A stretch of 14,567 nt of DNA. Origin: Deltaproteobacteria bacterium. GTDB taxonomy: Bacteria; Desulfobacterota; Desulfobulbia; Desulfobulbales; SURF-16. Both the position numbers and the translations under genes were made by a program. Where the stretch lies: assembly GCA_029939635.1 (NCBI GenBank), contig JAOZSN010000072.1:1-14567 (forward strand). Direction: 5' to 3'. The notes under the pieces were generated by a model. It saw nothing but the letters and a program-made list of their open reading frames with translations. It had not been told where the DNA came from and did not search any database. Shown here one piece after another: positions 7,346-14,567 of this stretch. The first letter of the stretch is position 1. Every line of letters starts with the position of its first letter.

Positions 7346-8097
7346 GTCATTTCGTGCGATTGTATATCGTGCTGTTTTTTCTACTGTTTCTTGGGGCTGG
7401 CCTGTGGCCGGTACAGGCGGCAGAGCGCCTGCGGACTATCTCCACTGCAGAGTTGCAGCGCATTATGGTTCACCAGCCAGATCAGAAGCCCTTTGTGCTC
7501 ATCAATTCCTTGAGCCCCATTGAGTTTGATGCCGAGGCCATCAAGGGCTCAGTAAATATTCCTGCCACCCATACCAGGGCTAACAACCCCTTGCTACCCA
7601 GGGACAAGGATGTGTTGCTTATTTTTTATTGCAAGGGGGTGCGGTGTAGCAAGAGTCGATTGGCGGCCCGTAAGGCTATGCGTCTGGGCTATAGAGATGT
7701 GAGAGTGTACATGCCTGGCCTGCCAGGCTGGAAGGAAATGGGCTTACCGTTGGAAACGCGGGTGAGTTATCCTCAGCCGGGCATTGCCCATTTGACACCG
7801 CGCCAGGTCTATGAGCAGCGGCAGACAGCCCTTATTCTTGATATTCGGGGTGATGAGGTTCGCCAATTGGGGAGTCTGGCCGGTGCGGTAAAAATTGCCT
7901 TGGAGAATTTGGATCAGCGTTTTGATGGCCTGCCTAAAAATCGCCAGATCATCATTGTTGATCATGCCGGTAAACAGGCCTCTATCTGTGCTCGTTTCCT
8001 TTATTTACATGGCTACACCACCCTGGCTATCCTTGAGGGCGGCATGGTGGCCTGGGTGCGGGAAGGCTTGCCGGTGGAGGAGCGGGGGGGGAGGTAG
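7342..8097 (+). CDS. Exported two-domain rhodanese
   Basis: This 251-residue protein has a signal peptide (about 1-27; LYIVLFFLLFLGAGL, cut near VQAAE), so it should be periplasmic. The first rhodanese domain (about 32-138) carries the long active loop YCKGVRCSKS with Cys97 and Cys102, followed by LGYRDVRVYMPGLPGW. The second (about 145-247) keeps the fold signatures LILDIRG and LEGGMVAW, but by alignment from the conserved Gly-Tyr has Asp207 in place of the catalytic cysteine. It is therefore probably inactive, like the N-terminal domain of classical two-domain rhodaneses. The ATG at 7342 overlaps the TGA of the response regulator (ATGA), with a GGCGG-like ribosome-binding site in the end of that gene. 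This indicates translational coupling in a kinase-regulator-rhodanese operon. An upstream in-frame TTG at 7312 would spoil the signal peptide. The gene ends 6 bases before the convergent kinase gene. Confidence 0.88.
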   Translation: MSHFVRLYIVLFFLLFLGAGLWPVQAAERLRTISTAELQRIMVHQPDQKPFVLINSLSPIEFDAEAIKGSVNIPATHTRANNPLLPRDKDVLLIFYCKGVRCSKSRLAARKAMRLGYRDVRVYMPGLPGWKEMGLPLETRVSYPQPGIAHLTPRQVYEQRQTALILDIRGDEVRQLGSLAGAVKIALENLDQRFDGLPKNRQIIIVDHAGKQASICARFLYLHGYTTLAILEGGMVAWVREGLPVEERGGR

Positions 8098-8103
8098 AGA
8101 ATC

Positions 8104-9819
8104 TCAGCCCGACAAGCGCTCATGTATTTTATCCAGTAACACCCTCGCCTTTACTGGTTTGGCGACATAATCATCCATGCCTGCCTCCAGGCATTTTCCT
8201 CGATCACCGGCCAAGGCGTGGGCGGTGACGGCAATGATGGGTATATGCTGTTTGCTTGTTTCTTCCAGCTGGCGGATGGCAATGGTGGCCTCATGGCCAT
8301 TCATTAATGGCATCTGAATATCCATGAGAACCAGGTCTATTTGTTCTTTTTTGTAAATGTCTACTGCTTCCTGGCCGTTGGCCACGGCAAAGACCTGCCA
8401 GCCTTGGGCCTCCAGGAGATCGCATAGGAGTTGGCGGTTTACCTGTTCATCCTCGGCAAGGAGGATGCGTGCGCTCCGATTTATGCCTGTTGCTTCATAG
8501 CCTGTCTTAGCTGTCCCTTGTGTCGGGGCTTCTTGCTCCGCCTGCCAGATCGGTAACTGTGTGCCAGCGGTTGGAATCTCCAGGGCAACGGTGACGTGGA
8601 AGGTAGAGCCTTTGCCAGGTTGACTGTCCACCCAGATACGACCATCCATCATCTCCACTAACAGGGCTGAAATGGTAAGACCCAGGCCGGTACCCTCATA
8701 TTTTCTGGTATTGGATGTGTCGGCCTGGTTAAAGGCACCGAAGATCAGTCGTTGCTTGGCTACGGGGATTCCCACCCCGCAGTCGGTGATCTGAAAATGA
8801 ACCAGCACCCCGCGTTCAAGATGATTGTGCTGCCTGGCGGCAATTATAATCGTACCCTCGTCGGAAAATTTAATACCATTTTCTAGCAGGTTCACCAGTA
8901 CCTGTAGTAACCGTTCCGGGTCTCCTACCACCAGTTTTGGCAGGGTGGCATCAAGCTTCTGCTGCAGGACGAGGCCTTTTTGTTGTGCCTTGTTCTTCGT
9001 CTGGTTCTGGGCTGCCTGCAGTAGCTCAGCCAGGTTAAATATCTGACCTACCAGCTCTAACTCTTCTGCCTCTATCTTGGCGAAATCAAGAACCTTGTCC
9101 ACTGTGCTGAGCAACCTGTCAGTGGAGGTGGCAATCATATCGATATACGATTTTTGCCGTTCTTGCAGGCTGGAAACCTTCAGCAGGCTGGTGAAGCCCA
9201 TGATTCCATTAATTGGTGTGCGAATCTCATGGCTCATATTGTCGAGAAAGTCACGTTTGGCCTGGGTAGCCTGCCCTGCTGCGATACGTGCTTTTTCCAG
9301 AGATTTAGCGGTTTTTTTATGATCAAAAACCTCTTCAACCAGCTTGGCATTGCTCTTGACAAGATCTGCAGTGCGCTCCTCCACCCGTTGTTCAAGGGAG
9401 TCGTTGGCCTCTTGAAGGTGCGCTTCTGCTTTAATCAACTGGTCACGTTGCTCTTTCATGGCCAGGTGGGTGGCGATGCGCGCCTTGATAATTGCCAGGC
9501 TGTATGGCTTGTGGACATAGTCCACTGCTCCCATCTTCAGGCCCCTGGTTTCATCTTCCTCTTCATGCATGGCAGTGACAAAGATGATGGGGATATCTTG
9601 GGTGAACTCATTTGCCTTGAGGCGGTGACAGACTTCATAGCCATCCATCTCTGGCATCATAATATCTAGCAGTATAAGGTCTGGAGGCTGGTCTGATTCT
9701 GCCCAGCGCAGGGCACGCTCACCATTGGTGGCAATGATGATTTCATACTCATCCTCAAGGGCTTCTATGAGAACCTTGATGTTGGCTGGAATGTCGTCGA
9801 CAAGCAGAATTGTGTACAT
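8104..9819 (-). CDS. Cytoplasmic hybrid kinase REC-HisKA-HATPase-REC
   Basis: This 571-residue soluble protein has no signal peptide or membrane helix. An N-terminal receiver domain (1-120) carries VDD at 7-9, phospho-site Asp52 in LLDIMMPEMDG and HKP. A coiled coil (about 120-185) leads to the HisKA domain with NMSHEIRTP and phospho-site His197. The ATPase domain has NLLENGIKF, TDCGVGIP and GTGLGL. A second receiver (about 450-571) has AEDE and Asp500 in LMDIQMP. There is no HPt domain, so it may draw phosphate from the HPt of the upstream kinase, which lies only 13 bases away in the same operon; its N-terminal receiver is a natural entry point. An AAAGGGA ribosome-binding site precedes the ATG. 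The output is unknown; no DNA-binding or enzymatic effector domain is present. Confidence 0.9.
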   Translation of the reverse strand: MYTILLVDDIPANIKVLIEALEDEYEIIIATNGERALRWAESDQPPDLILLDIMMPEMDGYEVCHRLKANEFTQDIPIIFVTAMHEEEDETRGLKMGAVDYVHKPYSLAIIKARIATHLAMKEQRDQLIKAEAHLQEANDSLEQRVEERTADLVKSNAKLVEEVFDHKKTAKSLEKARIAAGQATQAKRDFLDNMSHEIRTPINGIMGFTSLLKVSSLQERQKSYIDMIATSTDRLLSTVDKVLDFAKIEAEELELVGQIFNLAELLQAAQNQTKNKAQQKGLVLQQKLDATLPKLVVGDPERLLQVLVNLLENGIKFSDEGTIIIAARQHNHLERGVLVHFQITDCGVGIPVAKQRLIFGAFNQADTSNTRKYEGTGLGLTISALLVEMMDGRIWVDSQPGKGSTFHVTVALEIPTAGTQLPIWQAEQEAPTQGTAKTGYEATGINRSARILLAEDEQVNRQLLCDLLEAQGWQVFAVANGQEAVDIYKKEQIDLVLMDIQMPLMNGHEATIAIRQLEETSKQHIPIIAVTAHALAGDRGKCLEAGMDDYVAKPVKARVLLDKIHERLSG

Positions 9820-9832
9820 GGAGGGGTTCCCT

Positions 9833-12800
9833 TTAATGCAAAGTTTCCAGGTTGATATTCAGCTCTGTCAACAGGCGTTGGAGGATAATGCCAGCCTGTT
9901 CAAATTCAAAACGATCGAGCTGCTTAGCAATTTCTTTGCTGGCCTGCTGGAAAGAATCATTGTCGTATGGTGGCAGACTATGCAGATATTTCAGGGCTCG
10001 TGGTGTGTTACTACTAATAAGTTTATCAAGCTGCATGAGTTCTTTAGTCAGGATCTCAGCACTGGGTAGAGAAACGGATGCCATCGGCTGAGATTCGCCT
10101 ATGGTCTCTTCATAGGGCAGTTTTTTGATGTCGGCCAGGATCTCAGCCAGCCGGTTTTCCAGTACTCCCAGTTCCTCTTCGGCTGATTGGCCATTACGCA
10201 GGGCACTTTCTACCCCAAGGGCAGCCTCTTGTACCTGTATAGCAGATAGGTTGCCTGCCACTCCTTTCAGGGTATGGGCAGCACGTACGGCTTTTTCTCT
10301 GTCGTCAGCCATAACAAAAGAGTGGATGTCCTGGCATATAGTGCAATTGTCACGGCCAAATTCCACCAGCAGTTGTTTTAACAATGATGCATTACCACTC
10401 AACCGTTTTAGGGCCTTTGTGCTATCCAAGCCCGATATCTGCAGGGAGAGGGCCTCAGGGCTTGTGTCTGGGTGTTCCTTGGGTGGCTTAGCATTGGAAT
10501 CACCATTGCGTTTCTTTAACCAGCGGTTCAAGGCGGCCATGATGGCTTCCGGTTCAATGGGTTTTGCCACGTAATCGTTCATACCTGCGGCTAGGCAGAT
10601 TTCTTTATCACCCTTCATGGCTTTTGCTGTCATGGCAATAATGGGGAGATCTCGCAGTTCTGGACGGCAACGCATCTGTCTAGTGGCCTCCAGACCATCC
10701 ATATGGGGCATCTGGATATCCATAAGAACGGCATCAAATTCAGTATTTACCTTATTTAAGGCCTCCAGGCCATTTTCTGCAGCAACCACTTCTGTACCAA
10801 AGCTGCCCAGGATCTCCAAGGCAACCTGGCGATTAATGGAATTATCCTCTACCAGTAGAATGCGTCGTCCCAGCAAACTACCTTCGGTGGGGTTCATTTC
10901 TTCAATGGCTAAGGTGTTTTCTTGGGACAGATCAGCACCGAGAAGAATCTGTTCCAGGGTACTGAGAAGCAAGGCTCGTTTTACTGGTTTGCTCAGTAAG
11001 GTGCCAATGCCAGCAGCCTCAGATTGCCGGCGCAGCGTTTTTTCCTGGCCACTGGCGCTGATCATGATGATGGGAATATCTTGGAAAGCCGTATTTTTCA
11101 GCCGTTTAACAAAGGTAAGTCCGTCCATGCCAGGCATGGCCTGGTCGAGGAGAATAACATGGGGAAGGGATTTGAGGCTGGCCATATTGTGGAGGATGGT
11201 CAGCGCATTTTCACCGCTCTCTGCGGTCTCTACCTCAAAGAAAAAAGAGGCAAACATCTTGGACATGAAGTAGCGAAACATCTTGTTGTCATCGACAATG
11301 AGGACTCGTTTGCCAGCAAAGATTTCTTCATTATATTTCTGGGGCAGTTTAATTTGGGGCTGGATAGTGAGTTGCACGGTAAAATGGAAGGTAGAACCCT
11401 GCTCTGGCTGGCTTTCTACCCAGATTCGGCCCTGGAATTGTTCAACAATGCGTTTGCTGATGGAGAGTCCAAGACCAGTACCGCCATATTGGCGTGAGAT
11501 TGATTCGTCAGCCTGACAAAAGGGGTCAAAGAGCTGCGCTAGCTGTTCTTTTTCAAGGCCGATGCCACTGTCTGCCACGCTGAAATGGAGCTCTATTTTT
11601 CCTTCATCCAGTTCTGCCCGCTGTTGTACGGTCAGGGTGATCGAGCCTTGATGGGTGAACTTCATGGCATTACTGAGTAGGTTCATCAGTACCTGGCCCA
11701 GGCGTAAAGGATCACCAATAAGTCCATCGGGAAGGCTCTCGTCACAGTTAATGTTAAAGGTTAAACCCTGCTCCTGGGCCTTGGGAAGGAAGATGGCATG
11801 CAGGTCGTTTAACATGTCCTGCATACTGAAGTTGATGTCCTCCATCTCCAGGTGGCCTGCTTCTATCTTGGAAAAATCAAGGATATCATCAATAACACCA
11901 AGGAGGGAACGGGCAGCACTGCTCACTGTGGAAAGATAATCACGCACCTTGTGGGAAATGTCCTGTTTCAGGGCCAGACTGGAAAGCCCGATGATGGCAT
12001 TCATCGGTGTCCTGATCTCATGGCTCATATTGGCCAGGAAGGTTGATTTTGTACGGTCAGCCCCCTCAGCCCCCTCCTTGGCGGCCTGGAGTTCATCGAG
12101 GGTATGGCGATGCTTGGTGACTTCAGTGGCCAACTGGTCATTAATATTAACCAGCTTGATATTAAGCTGCTGCATCTTCTCCTTCTGTGAAGTGAGCTCT
12201 ATGGTACGCTCTTCCACCTTTTGCTCAAGGGTATGGCTATGATCCTCCAGCATGATATTGGCGGCTTGGAGCTCTTGCTGGGTTTCGGTGAGATCTTGGT
12301 TTTTGTCCTGAACCTCTGAGTAATAATATTGCAGCTGGTGAACCATTTCGTTAAAAGAGCGGGACATTTGGCCAATCTCATCAGTGGAGTCTATCTCGAC
12401 CATGGTGGAAAAGTCATTGGTGTCCATAAAATGTTTAAAGCCGCGATTCATCCGCATAATAGGCTGAGTGATAAAGCGGGCCAGGTAGGTACTGAGAATA
12501 ATCACCATAAAGACACCGATTACCAGGGCAGAAAAGGAGAGGATGGTGGAAAGGGTGGCTTGGTGCTGGATCTGTTCGGTAATAGTGGCAGACTCCTGTC
12601 TGGTGTTGAGCACCAGACGTTGCATATCATCTCGTACCGTACAGAAAAAGGAGGAGAGCTTGTTAGATTGTTGGTTCATCCGGCTGTAGATGATGGCGGC
12701 CTGGTCTGCCTCCTTGGACATGAGATCCAGGGAGGAAAACAGTTCTTCCTGGGCCGGTAGGGTTTCACTCTCAAAAATTTCCAGCAAGAGTTCAAAGACC

Positions 12801-13495
12801 TGCTCCCGGTCAGAAGCAATGAGGGTGTTGATTTTTTTGGCCGAGAAGTAGAGGTCAGCCAAGGGGCGACGAGCCTTGCCAATGGCCACAGCCAGGGAGG
12901 CGTTATCCGAGGTAAGGGAAAAGAGCCACTGGCCCAAGTCACTTTTGTCAGGAGACATGGCTTCGTGGAAAGGTGCCTCATTGGCTATGGAGTCATTAAG
13001 GGCTAGCAGCCACTTATAGGCCTTCTCCTTATACTGTTGCAGGGTATTCTGGAAAAGCAGAGGGTTGAGGATATCAGTCTTATCCATCTCTATGTTGAGC
13101 TGCAGATAGTCTAAGCCCTCGGCCCGCCAACGGTGCCATTTTTCTTTAAAGGAGTTGAGAAGTTTATGCTCCTCAGCACTATGGGGAAATGTCTCAAATT
13201 TTTGGATTTCAAGTTCAAGATTGGCCAGGGTGTCCTGGATTTCCCGGTAGATGACCTGACGCTGCTGCAGGTTCAATTCTGTGGAGAGCAGCCGGAACTC
13301 CCGTGCCATGATCGACTTCATCTGGTCGTTGATGGTCATGATGGATTGCACCTTCTCCAAGGTACGTCCCATATCTTGCATACCTGACTTGAGTCGACTG
13401 GCGCTATGCATATTGATCAGGGCCGCCACACCGCCAATGGTGGCAATGATAAAAAACGCGATCAATAATTTATGGTGGATGCGTAGGTTCTTCAC
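9833..13495 (-). CDS. Transmembrane hybrid histidine kinase with two receivers and HPt (BarA-like architecture)
   Basis: The 1220-residue protein has a first membrane helix at about 8-27, a helical periplasmic sensor (about 30-312), a second helix at about 315-338 and a HAMP domain (about 340-392). A coiled coil (about 392-480) leads to HisKA with NMSHEIRTP and His492. The ATPase domain has NLLSNAMKF (605-613), DSGIG (642-646) and GGTGLGLS. REC1 has phospho-site Asp784, REC2 has Asp926, and an HPt domain has AAHTLKG with His1074. The His-Asp-His relay can thus be completed in one chain. The sensor segment 180-225 (SDLGQWLF to SAKKIN) resembles a CZB-like module of chemoreceptors but lacks the expected Cys and His ligands. 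The start is a GTG whose GTGA overlaps the stop of the upstream selenocysteine rhodanese gene, with GGAAGGGG as ribosome-binding site. This ties kinase synthesis to translation of that gene. Confidence 0.92.
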   Translation of the reverse strand: MKNLRIHHKLLIAFFIIATIGGVAALINMHSASRLKSGMQDMGRTLEKVQSIMTINDQMKSIMAREFRLLSTELNLQQRQVIYREIQDTLANLELEIQKFETFPHSAEEHKLLNSFKEKWHRWRAEGLDYLQLNIEMDKTDILNPLLFQNTLQQYKEKAYKWLLALNDSIANEAPFHEAMSPDKSDLGQWLFSLTSDNASLAVAIGKARRPLADLYFSAKKINTLIASDREQVFELLLEIFESETLPAQEELFSSLDLMSKEADQAAIIYSRMNQQSNKLSSFFCTVRDDMQRLVLNTRQESATITEQIQHQATLSTILSFSALVIGVFMVIILSTYLARFITQPIMRMNRGFKHFMDTNDFSTMVEIDSTDEIGQMSRSFNEMVHQLQYYYSEVQDKNQDLTETQQELQAANIMLEDHSHTLEQKVEERTIELTSQKEKMQQLNIKLVNINDQLATEVTKHRHTLDELQAAKEGAEGADRTKSTFLANMSHEIRTPMNAIIGLSSLALKQDISHKVRDYLSTVSSAARSLLGVIDDILDFSKIEAGHLEMEDINFSMQDMLNDLHAIFLPKAQEQGLTFNINCDESLPDGLIGDPLRLGQVLMNLLSNAMKFTHQGSITLTVQQRAELDEGKIELHFSVADSGIGLEKEQLAQLFDPFCQADESISRQYGGTGLGLSISKRIVEQFQGRIWVESQPEQGSTFHFTVQLTIQPQIKLPQKYNEEIFAGKRVLIVDDNKMFRYFMSKMFASFFFEVETAESGENALTILHNMASLKSLPHVILLDQAMPGMDGLTFVKRLKNTAFQDIPIIMISASGQEKTLRRQSEAAGIGTLLSKPVKRALLLSTLEQILLGADLSQENTLAIEEMNPTEGSLLGRRILLVEDNSINRQVALEILGSFGTEVVAAENGLEALNKVNTEFDAVLMDIQMPHMDGLEATRQMRCRPELRDLPIIAMTAKAMKGDKEICLAAGMNDYVAKPIEPEAIMAALNRWLKKRNGDSNAKPPKEHPDTSPEALSLQISGLDSTKALKRLSGNASLLKQLLVEFGRDNCTICQDIHSFVMADDREKAVRAAHTLKGVAGNLSAIQVQEAALGVESALRNGQSAEEELGVLENRLAEILADIKKLPYEETIGESQPMASVSLPSAEILTKELMQLDKLISSNTPRALKYLHSLPPYDNDSFQQASKEIAKQLDRFEFEQAGIILQRLLTELNINLETLH

Positions 13496-14319
13496 TGTCT
13501 AGCAGACCCCTTCCGTAGATGGCCTTGGCGGTCATAGCCGTCACGCCTCCAGAAGATAACACCACCTTCAAGAAAATTATAGTTTGTCAGGCCGGCCTGG
13601 CCGAGGACATATTGCAGCCAGAGGGATTGTTTGCCGCAGTTATCAAGAATGAGCAGATGTTTGCGCTGTACCTTACGACTGCCACTTTTGATGAGCTTCA
13701 CCAGTCTATCCACGGGGAAATGTTTTACCCGGGGTAGGGTAATGGGGAATTGGTCACGATTGCTCAGCTCCCGAACATCAAAGATAATGGTGTTTGCTTC
13801 CTTGCTTTTCTGCAGGAAGTCTTGGGTGGAGAGGATATGTTTTTTATACTCCTGCTGTAAATCATGCATGGCCTGCTGATTTTCAGAGAGGGTTTTACCT
13901 AGAAAGATGGCGTATTCAGGGTATTTTTTTTGCCACTCGGCGATACCAGGTCGGTAGACATAGCTATTACGATAATTCCATTTTTTCGCCTTCCCGAAGG
14001 CGGTGAGGCTTTTGGGTCACTCGTAGGCATTACAGTAGAAGACAAGAGGTTGGAGCGGGTTTTTGCTCAAGATGCGCTGCAAATCGTCTTTCATCATGGT
14101 GCCAACCGGGATGTGGGTGGCACCCTTGATGTGGAGCATGGCATATTCCAGTCGACTGCGGGTATCAATAATATGGGATTGCTCCAGCTGTTTCGCCAGC
14201 CTATCAGCATGGATATATCGAACTCTGTCAGCCTCACTGGCAGGGGCTTGTTGGGCCAGAAGAAGGATGGTGAGGCTAACAATGATGGGCAGCAGTGGGC
14301 GGCAGAGAGTGGTTGGCAT
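13492..14319 (-). CDS. Exported rhodanese, predicted selenoprotein (in-frame UGA read as Sec101)
   Basis: Read conventionally this is two fragments: 14319-14017 (100 residues, stopping inside a rhodanese active loop) and 13869-13492. Between them the same frame stays fully open and is broken only by one TGA at 14017-14019. The joined 275-residue product has a signal peptide (about 1-28), an active-type rhodanese domain (about 35-145; VFYCNAYE-Sec-PKS with Cys96 and Sec101) and a second domain (about 160-262) that has Asp226 at the catalytic position and ends with LEGGVIFW. The UGA falls where Cys102 and Cys179 lie in the other two rhodaneses, and the distance from Cys96 to the downstream conserved Tyr is the same (20 residues). 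Coding after the UGA is clearly rhodanese-like (YVYRPGIAEW). A SECIS-like hairpin follows. The gene overlaps the downstream kinase by GTGA. The ATG has a poor ribosome-binding site. A point-mutated pseudogene is the main alternative. Confidence 0.82.
13987..14002 (-). promoter_or_regulatory. Bacterial SECIS-like hairpin downstream of the UGA
   Basis: On the minus strand CGCCTTCGGGAAGGCG forms a 6-bp G+C-rich stem with a CGGG apical loop. The loop begins 20 nt after the UGA (14 nt of spacer plus the 6-nt stem arm). Bacterial SECIS elements recognised by SelB sit within the coding region just after the UGA, with the loop roughly 16-37 nt away and a G in the first two loop positions. This hairpin meets those criteria. 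It is followed by six A residues (minus strand) rather than a T-run, so it is not an intrinsic terminator. Confidence 0.72.
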
Positions 14320-14406
14320 GGTTATGTATTTTTTAGGGCTGCAGAATTAAAGAAATAGAGGAATAAAGAATATGGAATTGGGGAGTCTTCTTTATTGTTA
14401 CTGTTC

Positions 14407-14434
14407 AGGGTTAAAACCCTCGCCTTTAGGCGAG
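14407..14434. repeat. Tandem hairpins resembling an IS200/IS605-type end or REP element
   Basis: Two adjacent inverted repeats occur: AGGGTT-AA-AACCCT (14407-14420) and CTCGCC-TTTA-GGCGAG (14419-14434). They share two bases. The second, a short G+C-rich stem with a TTTA loop followed by AAGC, is reminiscent of the foldback ends of IS200/IS605 elements and derived REP sequences. No transposase gene is visible in the window. On the minus strand the second stem is followed by GG and TTTT, so a weak terminator ahead of the selenoprotein operon is an alternative. Confidence 0.4.
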
Positions 14435-14484
14435 AAGCATTTTGCTAGCAGCTGATTTTTCTATTTCTGAATATCGAATATCGA

Positions 14485-14564
14485 ACAAGAAATGTCGAAT
14501 AATGAAGGGTGGATGTTATCTTAATTAAGAAAAGTACCTTCCTTCGACATTCGATATTTCTGGT
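14485..14564. repeat. Imperfect palindromic repeat with TCGAAT-rich arms
   Basis: The 12-bp perfect palindrome TCTTAATTAAGA (14519-14530) is centred at 14524.5. The same axis relates the arm at 14489-14508 to 14541-14560, which match as inverted repeats at 16 of 20 positions. The left arm continues outward into ATATCGAATATCGAA (14471-14485), a short tandem of the ATATCGA unit. No coding sequence overlaps. It looks like a dispersed intergenic palindrome, cut near the window edge, so its full extent is unknown. Confidence 0.5.
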
Positions 14565-14567
14565 GAC

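Noticed and set aside
8090..8110. Shared terminator between the two convergent operons
   Set aside because: Only 6 bases separate the stop codons and I see no stem with a T-run at either end, so termination there is not supported by sequence.
11024..11497. Long open frames on the plus strand inside the hybrid kinase genes
   Set aside because: The minus strand encodes clearly recognisable kinase and receiver motifs throughout. The opposite-strand frames have no motifs or ribosome-binding sites.
13492..13869. Independent 125-residue rhodanese starting at ATG 13869
   Set aside because: The ATG lies inside a continuing frame, no good ribosome-binding site precedes it, and such a protein would be a lone second domain without signal peptide and with Asp at the catalytic position.
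13492..14319. Frameshifted or deleted rhodanese pseudogene
   Set aside because: No frame change is needed: both halves are in the same frame and the intervening 49 codons are open and rhodanese-like. Only one UGA interrupts it, at a functionally meaningful position with a SECIS-like hairpin. A point-nonsense pseudogene is not excluded but is less likely.

Overview
The window (moderate G+C, densely coding) looks like a sulfur- or sulfate-metabolising deltaproteobacterium, with the Desulfobulbales (Desulfotalea-like) as my best guess. There is no taxonomic marker gene. The guess rests on three exported rhodanese proteins, large multi-domain hybrid kinases and a strong case for selenocysteine use, so it is an inference.

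Layout. 1-418: upstream intergenic region with a sigma70-like promoter. 419-1630 (+): EAL-HDOD signalling protein. 1631-1953: a 175-bp imperfect palindrome (1654-1828) and a strong terminator (1850-1881) serving the minus strand. 1954-3234 (-): exported triple-rhodanese protein, preceded by a near-consensus sigma54 promoter (3326-3341). 3235-3587: divergent control region with a small ORF (3398-3499) and an intrinsic terminator (3514-3552). 3588-8097 (+): an operon of membrane PAS histidine kinase, NtrC-type sigma54 response regulator and exported two-domain rhodanese. 14319-8104 (-): a second operon converging on the first with a 6-bp gap. It encodes an exported rhodanese with an in-frame UGA, a 1220-aa BarA-type hybrid kinase (HAMP, HisKA, HATPase, REC, REC, HPt) and a cytoplasmic REC-HisKA-HATPase-REC hybrid kinase. 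14320-14567: hairpins and a palindromic repeat.

The main result is that the rhodanese at 13492-14319 would normally be annotated as two broken pieces but reads as one 275-codon frame interrupted only by a UGA at 14017-14019. That UGA sits at the second cysteine position of the C-x4-C active-site loop seen in the other two rhodaneses of this window. A bacterial SECIS-like hairpin follows, with its apical loop 20 nt after the UGA. This predicts an exported selenocysteine rhodanese (Cys96-x4-Sec101), translationally coupled by a GTGA overlap to a transmembrane hybrid kinase.

Taken together, three exported rhodaneses lie next to two phosphorelays. Two are co-transcribed with kinases. The third has a sigma54-type promoter facing away from the sigma54 activator operon. 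I infer a sulfur- or selenium-species, or envelope thiol-redox, sensing locus in which rhodaneses act as outputs, sensors or both. The ligand and the target genes cannot be read from the sequence.
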